In this document: in pieces, positions 23,931-34,792 of the stretch | Layout: each line of letters opens with the position of its first letter | Numbering within the stretch: the first letter of the stretch is position 1 | Assembly (NCBI RefSeq): GCF_047496725.1 | Contig: NC_132981.1 | Location: 2,624,001 to 2,688,000 of the forward strand | Direction: 5' to 3' | Origin: Anoplolepis gracilipes | Taxonomy: Eukaryota; Arthropoda; Insecta; Hymenoptera; Formicidae | DNA length: 64,000 nt | Notes under the pieces: model-generated | Database searches by the model: none | What the model saw: the letters and a program-made list of their open reading frames with translations, nothing else | What the model was told of the DNA's origin: nothing | Position numbers and translations under genes: made by a program

Positions 23931-26242
23931 ATGGGATCGGCTATGCAATGGAATGCTGAAACTGCATACGTCCTGACGCTTTATAAATATCTTCTTGGCA
24001 TACTTGGGCTGTGGGTATTGGATGAAGAACATGTATTCTCGAGGATTCGATGGTTTATATCGACAATAATTGAAGTAAGTTATATTTTATTTCGAATATT
24101 ATTCAATAGATTAAATATTAAAGAAATTATAATTTTTAGGTTTCTTCTTGTCTGATTAATAAATTTTAATTTCATTCACGTGTTCTTCATTTTGAGAATC
24201 TCGATGATAATTTGCTGAATAAAATTGAAAGAAAAATTATAAATAATGAATTGTGTTGACACACACTACACTATATAATTTAATGAAAATAAAGTACTTG
24301 GCACAAAGACTGGACTTCTATCTATTTGATTTTCATGAACCAGATGACTGCAACGGCCAGCCTGTCACTGGAGGTGATTCGACATTGTAACGGTTACGAG
24401 GATGCTTTAGACGCTTTTATATCGGCCTCCACGTCGGTGATTAGCATGTCAAAATTACTTCTGCATCGTGTAAATTGGAGAGACAAGTTGATTCTGGTGC
24501 AAGCCATCATCCATGATTGGACTTTGGTCCAGCATCCTCACTCGCGCGATATAATGTTGAAGTACGCGCGGACAGGTAGATTGGGTTCCTTGATATTCTT
24601 CTATCTCGGTTGCGCCTCCTGCCTGTTTCTCTTCTCGTCCCTTATATTCGCCAATCTCGATCTACCTTGGATTTCTTTGGAAAAGCAAACTTACAACAAA
24701 ACGAGCGAAAGAAGATTGCTTCTCCCGGCCTATTGTGTTTTCGAAACATATACATTCTTCGCTTACGGCCTCGTTGAAGTCTTGCAAACGCTACAGATCC
24801 TCGTCAACTGCATCTCGCAGTGCGGAAACGACGGATTTTTCTTCGATCTTACGATGCATGTGTGCGGACAATTCGAGATTCTTAGGCTGGACTTCGCTGA
24901 AATAAGTAGCGAACAATCGCTTTCCCATAAGAAACTTGGCATTCTGTTGAAGAGACATCACCGTCTCATAGATCTGGCGAATCATCTGGAAAAAGCATAC
25001 AGCTTAGTCATCTTTTCGCAGCTTTTAATGAGTGTCACACTCTTATGCGTCGAAGGTAGCTTTTATTAAAAAAATAGCAATTATATATAAATTTATACAT
25101 TTATACTTATATACATATTTTACATGATTTATAGATATATATAGGGTCAATTAAAGGAACCTGACAATTTTAAAAATAAAATAAAAAAATTTTATTTATA
25201 TAATAATATGACAAAATATATTAAAAGTCCTTTCTTTCACTAACTTAGTTATCCAATTGTAATATAATGAGCAATTAAAAAATTAGAATCAACATAAAAA
25301 TAACTACGGGGAAATGATTATTCTTGTTCTTGTGTAAAAAAATTATTTTTGTTAAACTATGAAATTTCTACAAAATTTTTATATAAATTATAATATCAAG
25401 AGTGTTTCATTTTAATTAATTAATCAGGCAAATACAATATTTCGAAAAATTTTTAATTTTAATATTATTAGGCAAATATTTCGAAAAATATGGAAGATGC
25501 TTTGATTCAAAGAGAGATATAAGACGATGTTACTGATTTAATCTTGGATAGTTTAAAAATTATATTAATTTCTTAAATGAAACTCCCTATATTTTATTGC
25601 ATACTCTTGTAGCTCTTCTCGAAACTCTCAAAACACTAAACCGTTTCAAAGCTATCGTTTTTTCGTGATAATATATCAATGTAGCTATCAATGACTTAGA
25701 TCAACTCAATGGCACCATCTTATGCTTTCCTTCGAGCCAAACAGCTTTTACCTGAAACGATTTTCTGTATCTTCTACATTCAAAATATTGGTCTGATAAG
25801 ATTAAAATGAAACATCCTGTATATCCTAAATATAACAATACATTTTTTATAAAAATTTTTTTTAATCAATCATTAATCTACCTTAACATATATTTCAGGT
25901 TTTCAATTAATTCTTGCGCTTACTATGCACAATACATTATTCGCTGCTATGAAACATCTCCTTTTCATCGTCGTGTTGCTGGTTCAACTTTTCATTTACT
26001 GTTTTGCTGGACAAACGTTGGAGTTTCAATCTCAAAGTCTTGCCTACGCCATTTATGAGACACCGTGGTATAATTTTAATGTTAGCGTGATGAAAGATTT
26101 GCCATTGATGATATTTCGGGCAACTAATCCTCATCGATTAACTGCGGGAAAATTTCTAGCGATAAATTTTGTGAGTTTTAAAGAGATTCTGAAGGCTTCC
26201 GCCTCGTATCTGTCCGTATTAAGGGTAATGATAGAGACGTAA
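23931..26242 (+). CDS. Odorant receptor A (insect 7tm_6 family)
   Basis: Three exons, 23931-24074, 24344-25055 and 25899-26242, close in frame to 399 residues (TAA at 26240), the usual length. Insect odorant receptors are inverted seven-transmembrane proteins that form ligand-gated cation channels with the co-receptor Orco in olfactory neuron dendrites. Family marks include LKYARTGRLGSL after TM2, DLTMHVCGQFEILRLDF, an LKRHHRLIDLA block before TM5, and the conserved last-exon pattern ending SYLSVLRVM. The middle exon (712 nt) corresponds to two exons in receptors B and C. It stands alone on the plus strand, about 29 kb from B, C and D. The intron before the last exon carries a transposon-like inverted repeat. 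Ligand unknown. Confidence 0.93.
25395..25825. mobile_element. Inverted-repeat element in intron 2 of Or A
   Basis: Near-terminal inverted repeats: GTGTTTCATTTTAATTAAT near 25403 and ATTAAAATGAAACATCCTG near 25800. The 'GCAAATATTTCGAAAAATAT' block at 25471-25490 also occurs near 56207, beside a similar element in Or B, so the two may belong to one family. No coding frame. Confidence 0.45.
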
Positions 26243-27546
26243 AATATTTTTTTAAAGAATGAGTTAATTTTATTTTAATTTATCCTTATGTAATTTATTG
26301 ATTTATAATTTGTAATATTTTTTTAAAAGAAACACTTGATAAAATACATTTGTTACTATAGTATTACCTTTTGTATATATACTGTATTGTCGAGATTATT
26401 AAAGTGATTATTAAAGTGATAACAATAAAATATAAACTTAAATGGATGAAAACAGATGTAAGTGTTTTGCAACAATTATAATAAGAACTTGAATAAATAT
26501 GTTAACATATTATCATTATCATAATAATTTTTGAGTATTAATAAATAAATAAATAAATAAATTAGAAATATATTAGTTATATTTATATATTAAAGAAGAC
26601 AAGAGGATTATTTATAAATTACAAAAAAAATATTTACGACAAAGTTTTAAACATAGCTTTAAGATAGAAAAAATAGAAAAAGAATATGAAAAATACATCT
26701 AAACATAAAGAATCTATAGTTAAACAAATTTACAACTTTTCTTGCTACCCGCAATTGTTGATCAATATTTCAAATAGATGCGATAAAAGTCCAATATATT
26801 ATATCAACTTGGCGATAAAAGCCATACGTGCGCATGTTAATGTGTAAATTTTCTTTAGAAATTCATTCTCTCCGCGAAAATTTAAAACGTGCACAGGGCA
26901 CGTATTTTACTTGGTGTATTTTACCAAGAAATAGATTCTCATTTTTGAGAATTCTATAACCCCTCTATAACCCCTCTTTACCTCCCTAAAGAGATGTAGG
27001 CCAGAAAAAATATTGGAGCGAAGTCGCTGAATCAGGAATCGAACCTGAGTCTTTCGTTAACATTAATATTTTTTATTATTATTATATAACATTAATAAAA
27101 AAAAAGTCGTAAAAAGACATTTTTGTTGTTAATGCAAGCGTATTATAAGTATATAAGTATTATAAGTATAAAATATACAATATTATAATCTGAGGAAGTA
27201 AAATCGCGATGTTAACAATCAATTTTTACAACTATAATTTCATGGATGTGCTATTTTTAATAAAAATATTATATTTACTTTGTGTGACTTCTAAACAAAG
27301 AAATTCCGATGAAACATTTCTACTCCGGAAAATCATCATATTTATTATCATTGAACTATGTCCCCATTATTATAATTTTAATATCATTCATTAATATATA
27401 AATTGCACGCTTAAAATGCCAAATAATTTGTGGTAGATGTTATTTGGCTCATAAAAGGTGTTAGAGATTGAGAAAATATTATAATTAATGTAAAACAAAA
27501 AGAATAAAGCTGTCCAGCACACCAAATTGTAAATGCTGCATTATAA
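26243..27546. other. Intergenic, Or A to the peptide duplication
   Basis: No gene is supported. An ATAA run lies near 26540-26561. A T-arm-like hairpin is present at 27030-27050, discussed among rejected items. Confidence 0.5.
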
Positions 27547-30257
27547 CACCGGCGTGCGCCGTTTAATCCTAGCGCGCCTCGTAGTCATGCTTCGCAAATC
27601 AAAAGTCGCCTTTTCGATTCGATTCGTATTTGACTTTGTCATGTAGCGATCGTCCGAAGGAACTGAGAAAATAATAACATTAAAGCAGAATAACAATTTT
27701 GAGATTTTGATTTTCTATACATCATTCAACGAACAAATCAAAAACATTCTAGAAGGTTCTCGAATACCTACGGTAAAAAATCTCCTTAGGACGACCGCTC
27801 CCGTTAATTTGAGCTTGAGACATAAAGAGATCTTGTGCTATAGTCTTGTTCACGATAATTAAGTAATAAGAATTTATCTGTCAGTAATTTCTTATACATA
27901 ATTAGATTAGACCGAGATTACCCGGGATCCTTAACTTCATTCGCATACAGGAGGTAAGAGATTTGTTTATTTTTTATAACGAATGCTTTTCAATAGTATC
28001 GAGAAGTCTTAAATTACCAATGTAATGAATATGGACGAGAAAAGTGTTAAATAGACAATTGTTTGCATAGAGACATCACAGTGAAACTGTCATTCCGTAT
28101 TACTTTTGGATAACGCTTCTACTACACGTTTTAGGAAATATTCAGACTCAAGATGAAGATCTACGTGTTCGCTCTTTTGGTCGTGACTGCGATCGTCATC
28201 GCATTTCCTATTAAAGGTAAATAATCAGAATCTAAATATATATTTACAGTTTCATAATTTAATCTCAACACAAATATACAGTCTAATGAGAATGTTCACA
28301 CGCAAATGATGATGCGTGTCTAAATTAAATCTAATATGTGCGACAGTTTTCTTGTTTTCATGTTTTTTTATATTACATTAAAAATAATTCAAATATATTT
28401 AAGTCTATATTTTTACTTTATATTTTGTACTTTTAATTACTTTAATAATATTGTGATTTTATTTTAATATTTGTAACACCATTTTTCTGTTATGTGTATT
28501 TTAGATGAAAAGCAGGAGGAAAACGGAGATTCCATATGGTACTTGGAATTTGTCAAAAAACTCAATAACACATGGCCTTGTAGAGATCGTTATCGTATAC
28601 ATGATGATTATTGCCATACTAAATGTCAGATTGATGCAAGCATACAGGTAGGAATGTGCGAGAACGGTAATTGCACGTGCTACATTCTACGCTATGTAAG
28701 TCATGATTCGCCTAACTAATTACAACTTTATATTTTCGATTACATTTTAATAATAAAATTATTACAATTTGATTAATATTATATACACATTGTATGCGGG
28801 TTCAAACTAATAAAAAATAGTAATTCTTTTTTCCTGCATACAACATGTGTTAAATTTTTATTGAAAACTGGATTGATAATAAAGAGAAAACTAGCATGCC
28901 ATATCGTAGAGTTAATAAAAGAGATTCAATAAAAGAACAAAATGTGTAGTGTGTATATAAAATGTCAAATTATTTTAATCAATATATACAAATGTATATA
29001 TAAAATTACGTTTTTTTATTATTTTCAAGGGTCAGTTTCCTAACAACTATTAAATCGAACTATATATATAAAAAAATCATTCTCTTTAAAGGTCCGAATG
29101 GGATTTTAATGAATATATATGACGTATTCAAACATTGAAAGTTTATTAACATTAGTTTGTATGTGTAGACGAATGTATATGTAAGTGATTCATCTGTAAT
29201 AAATATGCTTTAAATATTTTAAAACAATATCTTTTTTGTATGTTCTTATAACTTTCGTTTTATTATACATAATATTTTAGAAAGTTATGATTATTACTAT
29301 AATTTATGATTTATAACTTTAAAAATTACTTTAGTGATGAAATATGTTTATAAATATTGCATAATACATAAATAATATATTTTGATGTGCTTAATTTAAT
29401 AATATTTGTTATACAAATTTTATCAATTACTTAATTGAGCAATTTTAAGAATTTTAAATACAATATTTAATAAAAATCAGTCATATATTATTTATTATAA
29501 TTAAGAGAGAATTATTGTTCTGTATATAATTTGAAAAAAACTATTGCTCTGAATATAATTTGAAAAAATTATTAATATAATTTGCTATTCTAAAAAAAAT
29601 TATGTATAATGCCTTTAAAGTTCTTTATTTGCGAGAAATAGATTCCATTAAAATGCTTCGAATATAAAAAACATTTATACGAAATGGTATAATGTATAAA
29701 AGTATGTGCGTTCTAAAAAGATAACATTTTTTTTCAAATTAACAATTAGACATAACTAATACTCAATATGATTGCATAATATTTTCTGATATCCACCTTA
29801 TTAAAATTGCAATAAATACTGCAACAATTGCCACAAAATTATTTAAATATTTATTGAGCGCTTAATTAGAAATTGGTTTAATAATTTGGTCATTTTTGTC
29901 TTATTTTATGGCACTTTCTGCAGTCTTCTAAACTCAAGGTTATATTTGGCCATTGCTTTTTCTATCTTTCTTTTAAAAATCAAATTTCTCTCTCTCTCGA
30001 TTGATATCAATGTGTTTATGAAAAATTCACAAAGATAATAAAATAGAACTGAAAATTTAACCGCATATATGAAATTTTCTGGTCGTAAATGAAAAGTTTG
30101 GCTTTTTACTCCGCGAATACCGAAAATGCGAACAGTGAATTTGTAAAGAAGCTTTGACTGTTTAGTCTACATTATATCTTATTTATGTGTAATTATTAAT
30201 TTTTATATATTAAATTATTCAATTGAAATTTTCAAAATAAGAATAAATTTATATTAA
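27547..30257 (+). repeat. Tandem duplication, unit 1 (about 2.7 kb)
   Basis: The unit starts at CACCGGCG and contains about 600 bases of upstream sequence, the first six-cysteine peptide gene, and about 1.5 kb downstream. Unit 2 follows directly with the same layout. Equivalent points lie 2709-2711 bases apart. Outside the mature-peptide exon, differences are sparse single bases and small indels. Confidence 0.95.
28153..28719 (+). CDS. Secreted CS-alpha-beta (defensin/toxin-like) peptide, copy 1
   Basis: Two exons, 28153-28216 and 28505-28719, encode 92 residues. Exon 1 is a signal peptide (MKIYVFALLVVTAIVIAFP). Exon 2 encodes an acidic, Glu-rich spacer and a mature region with six cysteines spaced C-X10-C-X3-C-X10-C-X4-C-X1-C. 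The CXXXC and CXC pairs define the cysteine-stabilised alpha-beta fold shared by insect defensins and short scorpion-type ion-channel peptides. A 12-residue tail (YILRY...HDSPN) follows the last cysteine. The first loop is longer than in scorpion toxins and differs from known hymenopteran defensins, so either antimicrobial defence or a venom role is possible. A likely 5' UTR intron runs from GAG|GTAAGAG at 27954 to an acceptor at 28133, just upstream of the ATG. The stop is shared in position with copy 2. Confidence 0.85.
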
Positions 30258-32968
30258 CACCGGCGCGCCGTCTAATCCTAGCGCGCCTCAAAGTCATGCT
30301 TCGCGAATCAAAAGTCGCCTTTTCGACTCGATTCGTATTTGACTTTGTCATGTAGCGATCGTCCGAAGGAACTGAGAAAACAATAACATTAAAGCAGAAT
30401 AACAATTTTGAGATTTTGATTTTCTATACATCACTCAACGAACAAATCAAAAACATTCTAGAAGGTTCTCGAATACCTACGGTATAAAATCTCCTTAGGA
30501 CGACCGCTCCCGTGCATTTGAGCTTGAGACGCAAAGAGATCTTGTGCTACAGTCTTGTTCACGATAATTAAGTAATAAGAATTTATCTGTCAGTAATTTC
30601 TTATACATAATTAGATTAGACCGAGATTACCCGGGATCCTTAACTTCATTCGCATACAGCAGGTAAGAGATTTGTTTATTTTTTATAACGAATGCTTTTC
30701 AATAGTGTCGAGAAGTCTTAAATTACCAATGTAATGAATATGGACGAGAAAAGTGTTAAATAGAAAATTGTTTGCATAGAGACATCACAGTGAAACTGTC
30801 ATTCCGTATTACTTTTGGATAACGCTTCTACTACACGTTTTAGGAAATATTCAGACTCAAGATGAAGATCTACGTGTTCGCTCTTTTGGTCGTGACTGCG
30901 ATCGTCATCGCATTTCCTATTAAAGGTAAATAATCAGAATCTAAATATATATTTACAGTTTCATAATTTAATCTCAACACAAATATACAGTCTAATGAGA
31001 ATGTTCACACGCAAATGATGATGCGTGTCTAAATTAAATCTAATATGTGCGACAGTTTTCTTGTTTTCATGTTTTTTTATATTACATTAAAAATAATTCA
31101 AATATATTTAAGTCTATATTTTTACTTTATATTTTGTACTTTTAATTACTTTAATAATATTGTGATTTTATTTTAATATTTGTAACACCATTTTTCTGTT
31201 ATGTGTATTTTAGATGAAGAACAGAAGGAAAATGGAGGTTCCAAATTGTACTTGGAAGTTGTCAAAAAACTCAATAACATACGGTCTTGTAGGTATGGTA
31301 AACATAATTATGGTGCTTATTGCCATCATGAATGTCAGGCTGATGGAAACCTATATTTTGGAAGATGCGAGAACGGTAATTGCACGTGCTACATTCTACG
31401 CTATGTAAATCATGATTCGCCTAACTAATTACAACTTTATATTTTCGATTACATTTTAATAATAAAATTATTACAATTTGATTAATATTATATACACATT
31501 GTATGCGGGTTCAAACTAATAAAAAATAGTAATTCTTTTTTCCTGCATACAACATGTGTTAAATTTTTATTGAAAACTGGATTGATAATAAAGGGAAAAC
31601 TAGCATGCCATATCGTAGAGTTAATAAAAGAGATTCAATAAAAGAACGAAATGTGTAGTGTGTATATAAAATGTCAAATTATTTTAATCAATATATACAA
31701 ATGTATATATAAAATTACGTTTTTTTATTATTTTCAAGAGTCAGTTTCCTAACAACTACTAAATCGAACTATAAAAAAATCATTCTCTTAAAAGATCCGA
31801 ATGGGATTTTAATAAATATATATGACGTATTCAAACATTGAAAGTTTATTAACATTAGTTTGTATGTGTAGACGAATGTATATGTGTAGTGATTCATCTG
31901 TAATAAATATACTTTAAATATTTTAAAACAATATCTTTTTTGTATGTTCTTATATCTTCCGTTTTATTATACATAATATTTTAGAAAGTTATGATTATTA
32001 CTATAATTTATGATTTATAACTTTAAAAATTACTTTAGTGATGAAATATGTTTATAAATATTGCATAATACATAAATAATATATTTTGATGTGCTTAATT
32101 TAATAATAGTTGTTATACAAATTTTATCAATTACTTAATTGAGCAATTTTAAGAATTTTAAATACAATATTTAATAAAAATCAGTCACATATTATTTATT
32201 ATAATTAAGAGAGAATTATTGTTCTGTATATAATTTGAAAAAACTACTGCTCTGAATATAATTTGAAAAAATTATTAATATAATTTGCTATTCTAAAAAA
32301 AATTATGTATAATACCTTTAAAGTTCTTTATTTGCGAGAAATAAATTCCATTAAAATGCTTCGAATATAAAAAACACTTATATGAAATGGTATAATGTAT
32401 AAAAGTATGTGCGTTCTAAAAAGATAATATTTTTTTTTCAAATTAACAATTAGACATAACTAATACTCAATATAATTGCATAATATTTTCTGATATCCAC
32501 CTTATTAAAATTGCAATAATTACTGCAACAATTGCCACAAAATTATTTAAATATTTTTTGAGCGCTTAATTAGAAATTGGTTTAATAATTTGGTTATTTT
32601 TGTCTTATTTTATGGCACTTTCTGCAGTCTTCTAAACTCAGGGTTATATTTGGCCATTGCTTTTTCTATCTTTCTTTTAAAAATCAAATTTCTCTCTCTC
32701 TTTCTCGATTGATATCAATGTATTTATGAAAAACTCACAAAGATAATAAAATAGAACTGAAAATTTGACCGCAAATATAGAATTTTCTGGTCGTGAATGA
32801 AAAGAGTGGTTTTTTACTCCGCGAATACCGAAAACGCGAATAGTGAATTCACAAAGAAGCTTTGACTGTTTAATCTACATTATATCTTATTTATGTGTAA
32901 TTATATAATTATTAATTTATATATTTAATTATTCAATTGAGATTTTCAACATAAGAATAAATTTATAC
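30258..32968 (+). repeat. Tandem duplication, unit 2 (about 2.7 kb)
   Basis: Direct copy of 27547-30257. Both units end in the same ATTCAATTGA(A/G)ATTTTCAA...AATAAATTTATA sequence, after which unit 1 passes straight into unit 2 and unit 2 into unrelated AT-rich DNA. An 'AACAC' at both starts suggests a short homology at the breakpoint. Confidence 0.95.
30862..31428 (+). CDS. Secreted CS-alpha-beta (defensin/toxin-like) peptide, copy 2
   Basis: Exons 30862-30925 and 31214-31428 encode 92 residues, the same length as copy 1. The signal-peptide exon and the 288-base intron look identical to copy 1 base for base. Exon 2 differs at about 27 of 71 residues: mainly between the first and second cysteines, just before the third, and between the third and fourth. 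All six cysteines, the CENGNCTC block and the C-terminal tail (one change) are kept. The loop changes alter charge and aromatic content (for example IQV to LYF before the fourth cysteine). This is a paralog with an intact frame and splice sites, not a pseudogene. Function is as uncertain as for copy 1. Confidence 0.85.
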
Positions 32969-33291
32969 AATAATCTCCTATTTTTTTGTCACGTAATTAT
33001 ATTGACAGTCAGAAATTAAAAAAAAGATAAAATTAAGTACAATTTGTTTAAATAGATAAAAAGACGTGGAATCTCAAAAATGCAGTATCTAAGGAAGTAA
33101 TTATTTCACATGTTGTTTGTTTAATTATATAATTATTATATATAACAACATGTTTAATTGTTTTATTATACAATATTATATTGTTTTACATATAATAAAT
33201 ATGAAAAAGAGAATATTTGTGATTGAAAATCATCTTTAATTTTGATTTGCAACATATAATTGAAATCATTGATGTAGAATCTTTAATGCGT

Positions 33292-33355
33292 TATAAAACG
33301 ACCGGTTGGTCGTGTCGTTGCTACATTCATAATTGTGTATCTCAAAAGTCGAAAC
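33292..33355 (+). repeat. Three-copy dispersed repeat, copy 1 (partial)
   Basis: TAAAACGACCGGTTGGTCG and the following CTACATTCATAATTGTG match 49692-49745 in the same orientation. Confidence 0.6.
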
Positions 33356-33644
33356 ATTATTATTGTTACTGCGCGTGCATATTATGTAATATACCGGCAA
33401 TACATATATATATATATATATATATATAAAGATATCTTTTTTCACTTTGATGTACGTTATAGTAAATAAAATATAATTTAATAAAATTATTTAATTTTTA
33501 AATATAATTTTAATAAAATTATTTATATAATTATATGTATATATATCTTCAAATAGTACTCTGTTATATACATTAAAGTGAAAAAGATTACGCGCAATTA
33601 ATAATATATAATATAAATCATACTAATAGATCCATAATGTTTTA

Positions 33645-33775
33645 TATACTTTCGAGATCCACAATTGTCGATCTAGCACAGACTCGAACCAATCGGTCGT
33701 TTTACCATGGCACTAAAAGTGGATTCAGCTATATAGTTCCATCGATCCATAAAATGGATCCAGTTAGCGCCACTG
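33645..33775 (-). repeat. Three-copy dispersed repeat, copy 2 (inverted)
   Basis: The reverse complement begins CAGTGGCGCTAACTGGATCC and includes GGTAAAACGACCGATTGGTTCG, matching 49628-49760 closely. A plus-strand frame crossing it (33637-33906) is repeat translation plus TRAPPC1 leader, not a gene. Confidence 0.7.
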
Positions 33776-33952
33776 TCCCGGAGGGGTGGAGTGTCTCAAG
33801 AAAAACGGGCTCATGGCTCATGGCGCCTCTCAGGTTTCTCTCTGATAAAACCATCGACATTTGTAAAGAAAAAATACTTGCGCCGAAACGTCAAAACCAC
33901 GATTGAAGAGTGAAACGATTGTTGATGGATCCCGAATACAAGAAAATTAGCC

Positions 33953-34792
33953 ATGACGATTCATAACTTGTATATCTTCTCGAAAACTGGAATGTTATTG
34001 TACTATGCTGAGTGGAACAGGTTAAATAAATCGGGGATAACGAAGGAAGAGGTAATATATGTAATTGTGAATATAATATTTATATCTAATCATTATATCT
34101 GTCATTGTCAGTTAAAATCTTTAATACATTGCAGACATATTTAATGATAATAAATTGTAACAAGTAGCAATATATTCGTTATTATTATATGTTAGAAATC
34201 TTAACTTTTGAAGCACACAATGACAGAACAGTGACATAAAAAGATGTAAATAAATGTAAAAGATAATATTGCATTTATATTTTAAGTACCAATTATATGA
34301 GACTCTTAAAAGTTATAAATTTAATAAATATGATAATCTTATTAACAATTATCAAAGATGTATTTCTAATATTTAGGAAGCCAAATTGATGTATGGAATG
34401 CTGTTTTCCATAAAATCATTTGTGAGTAAAATTTCACCGTTGGATCCAAAGGAAGGATTTTTGTATTACAAGACAAGCAAATATACACTTCATTACTTTG
34501 AAACACCATCAGGTCTTAATTTTGTTTTAAATACTGATAATGCAAGTCAGAATGCCAGAGAATTGTTGCAACAATTATACAGAGAAGTAAGATATACCTA
34601 TGCTTTTTTTTTAATGGAAATACAAGCATATCTATATACCTAATTATATATTTTTCATTTTAGGTGTACTTGGAATATGTAGTAAAAAATCCACTCTGCC
34701 AATTAAATGAACCTATACAAAGTGAATTGTTTAAAATTAAAGTAGATGAATTATTTAGAAAATCTCCTCTATTTTTAAGTCGATCATTATAA
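33953..34792 (+). CDS. Trappc1: Trafficking protein particle complex subunit 1 (TRAPPC1/Bet5)
   Basis: Three exons, all in phase 0 (33953-34051, 34377-34586, 34664-34792), encode 145 residues, the same length as human TRAPPC1. TRAPPC1 is a longin-fold subunit of the core TRAPP complex, which tethers ER-derived vesicles and acts as exchange factor for Rab1/Ypt1 at the Golgi. Visible family features are the N-terminal beta strand MTIHNLYIFSKTGMLLYY, the central MLFSIKSFVSKISP and FLYYKTSKYTLHYFETPSG hairpin, and the C-terminal helix VYLEYVVKNPLC ending in LFLSRSL. The gene is compact. Its 5' flank contains the inverted dispersed repeat at 33645-33775. Confidence 0.97.

Noticed and set aside
27015..27055. 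tRNA-like T-arm (complement of GGTTCGATTCC) on the minus strand
   Set aside because: The stem-loop TCAGG-TTCGATT-CCTGA is good, but no D-arm, anticodon arm or acceptor stem can be placed upstream. A tRNA fragment or SINE remnant is possible, not a tRNA gene.
27921..27934. Possible kappa-B-like site (GGGATCCTT) upstream of the first peptide gene, repeated in unit 2
   Set aside because: It fails the last position of the usual insect consensus and a single near match in this length is expected by chance. Immune regulation cannot be claimed from it.
33637..33906. 89-codon frame upstream of TRAPPC1
   Set aside because: Half of it is an inverted copy of a dispersed repeat found twice more in the window; the rest is TRAPPC1 leader.
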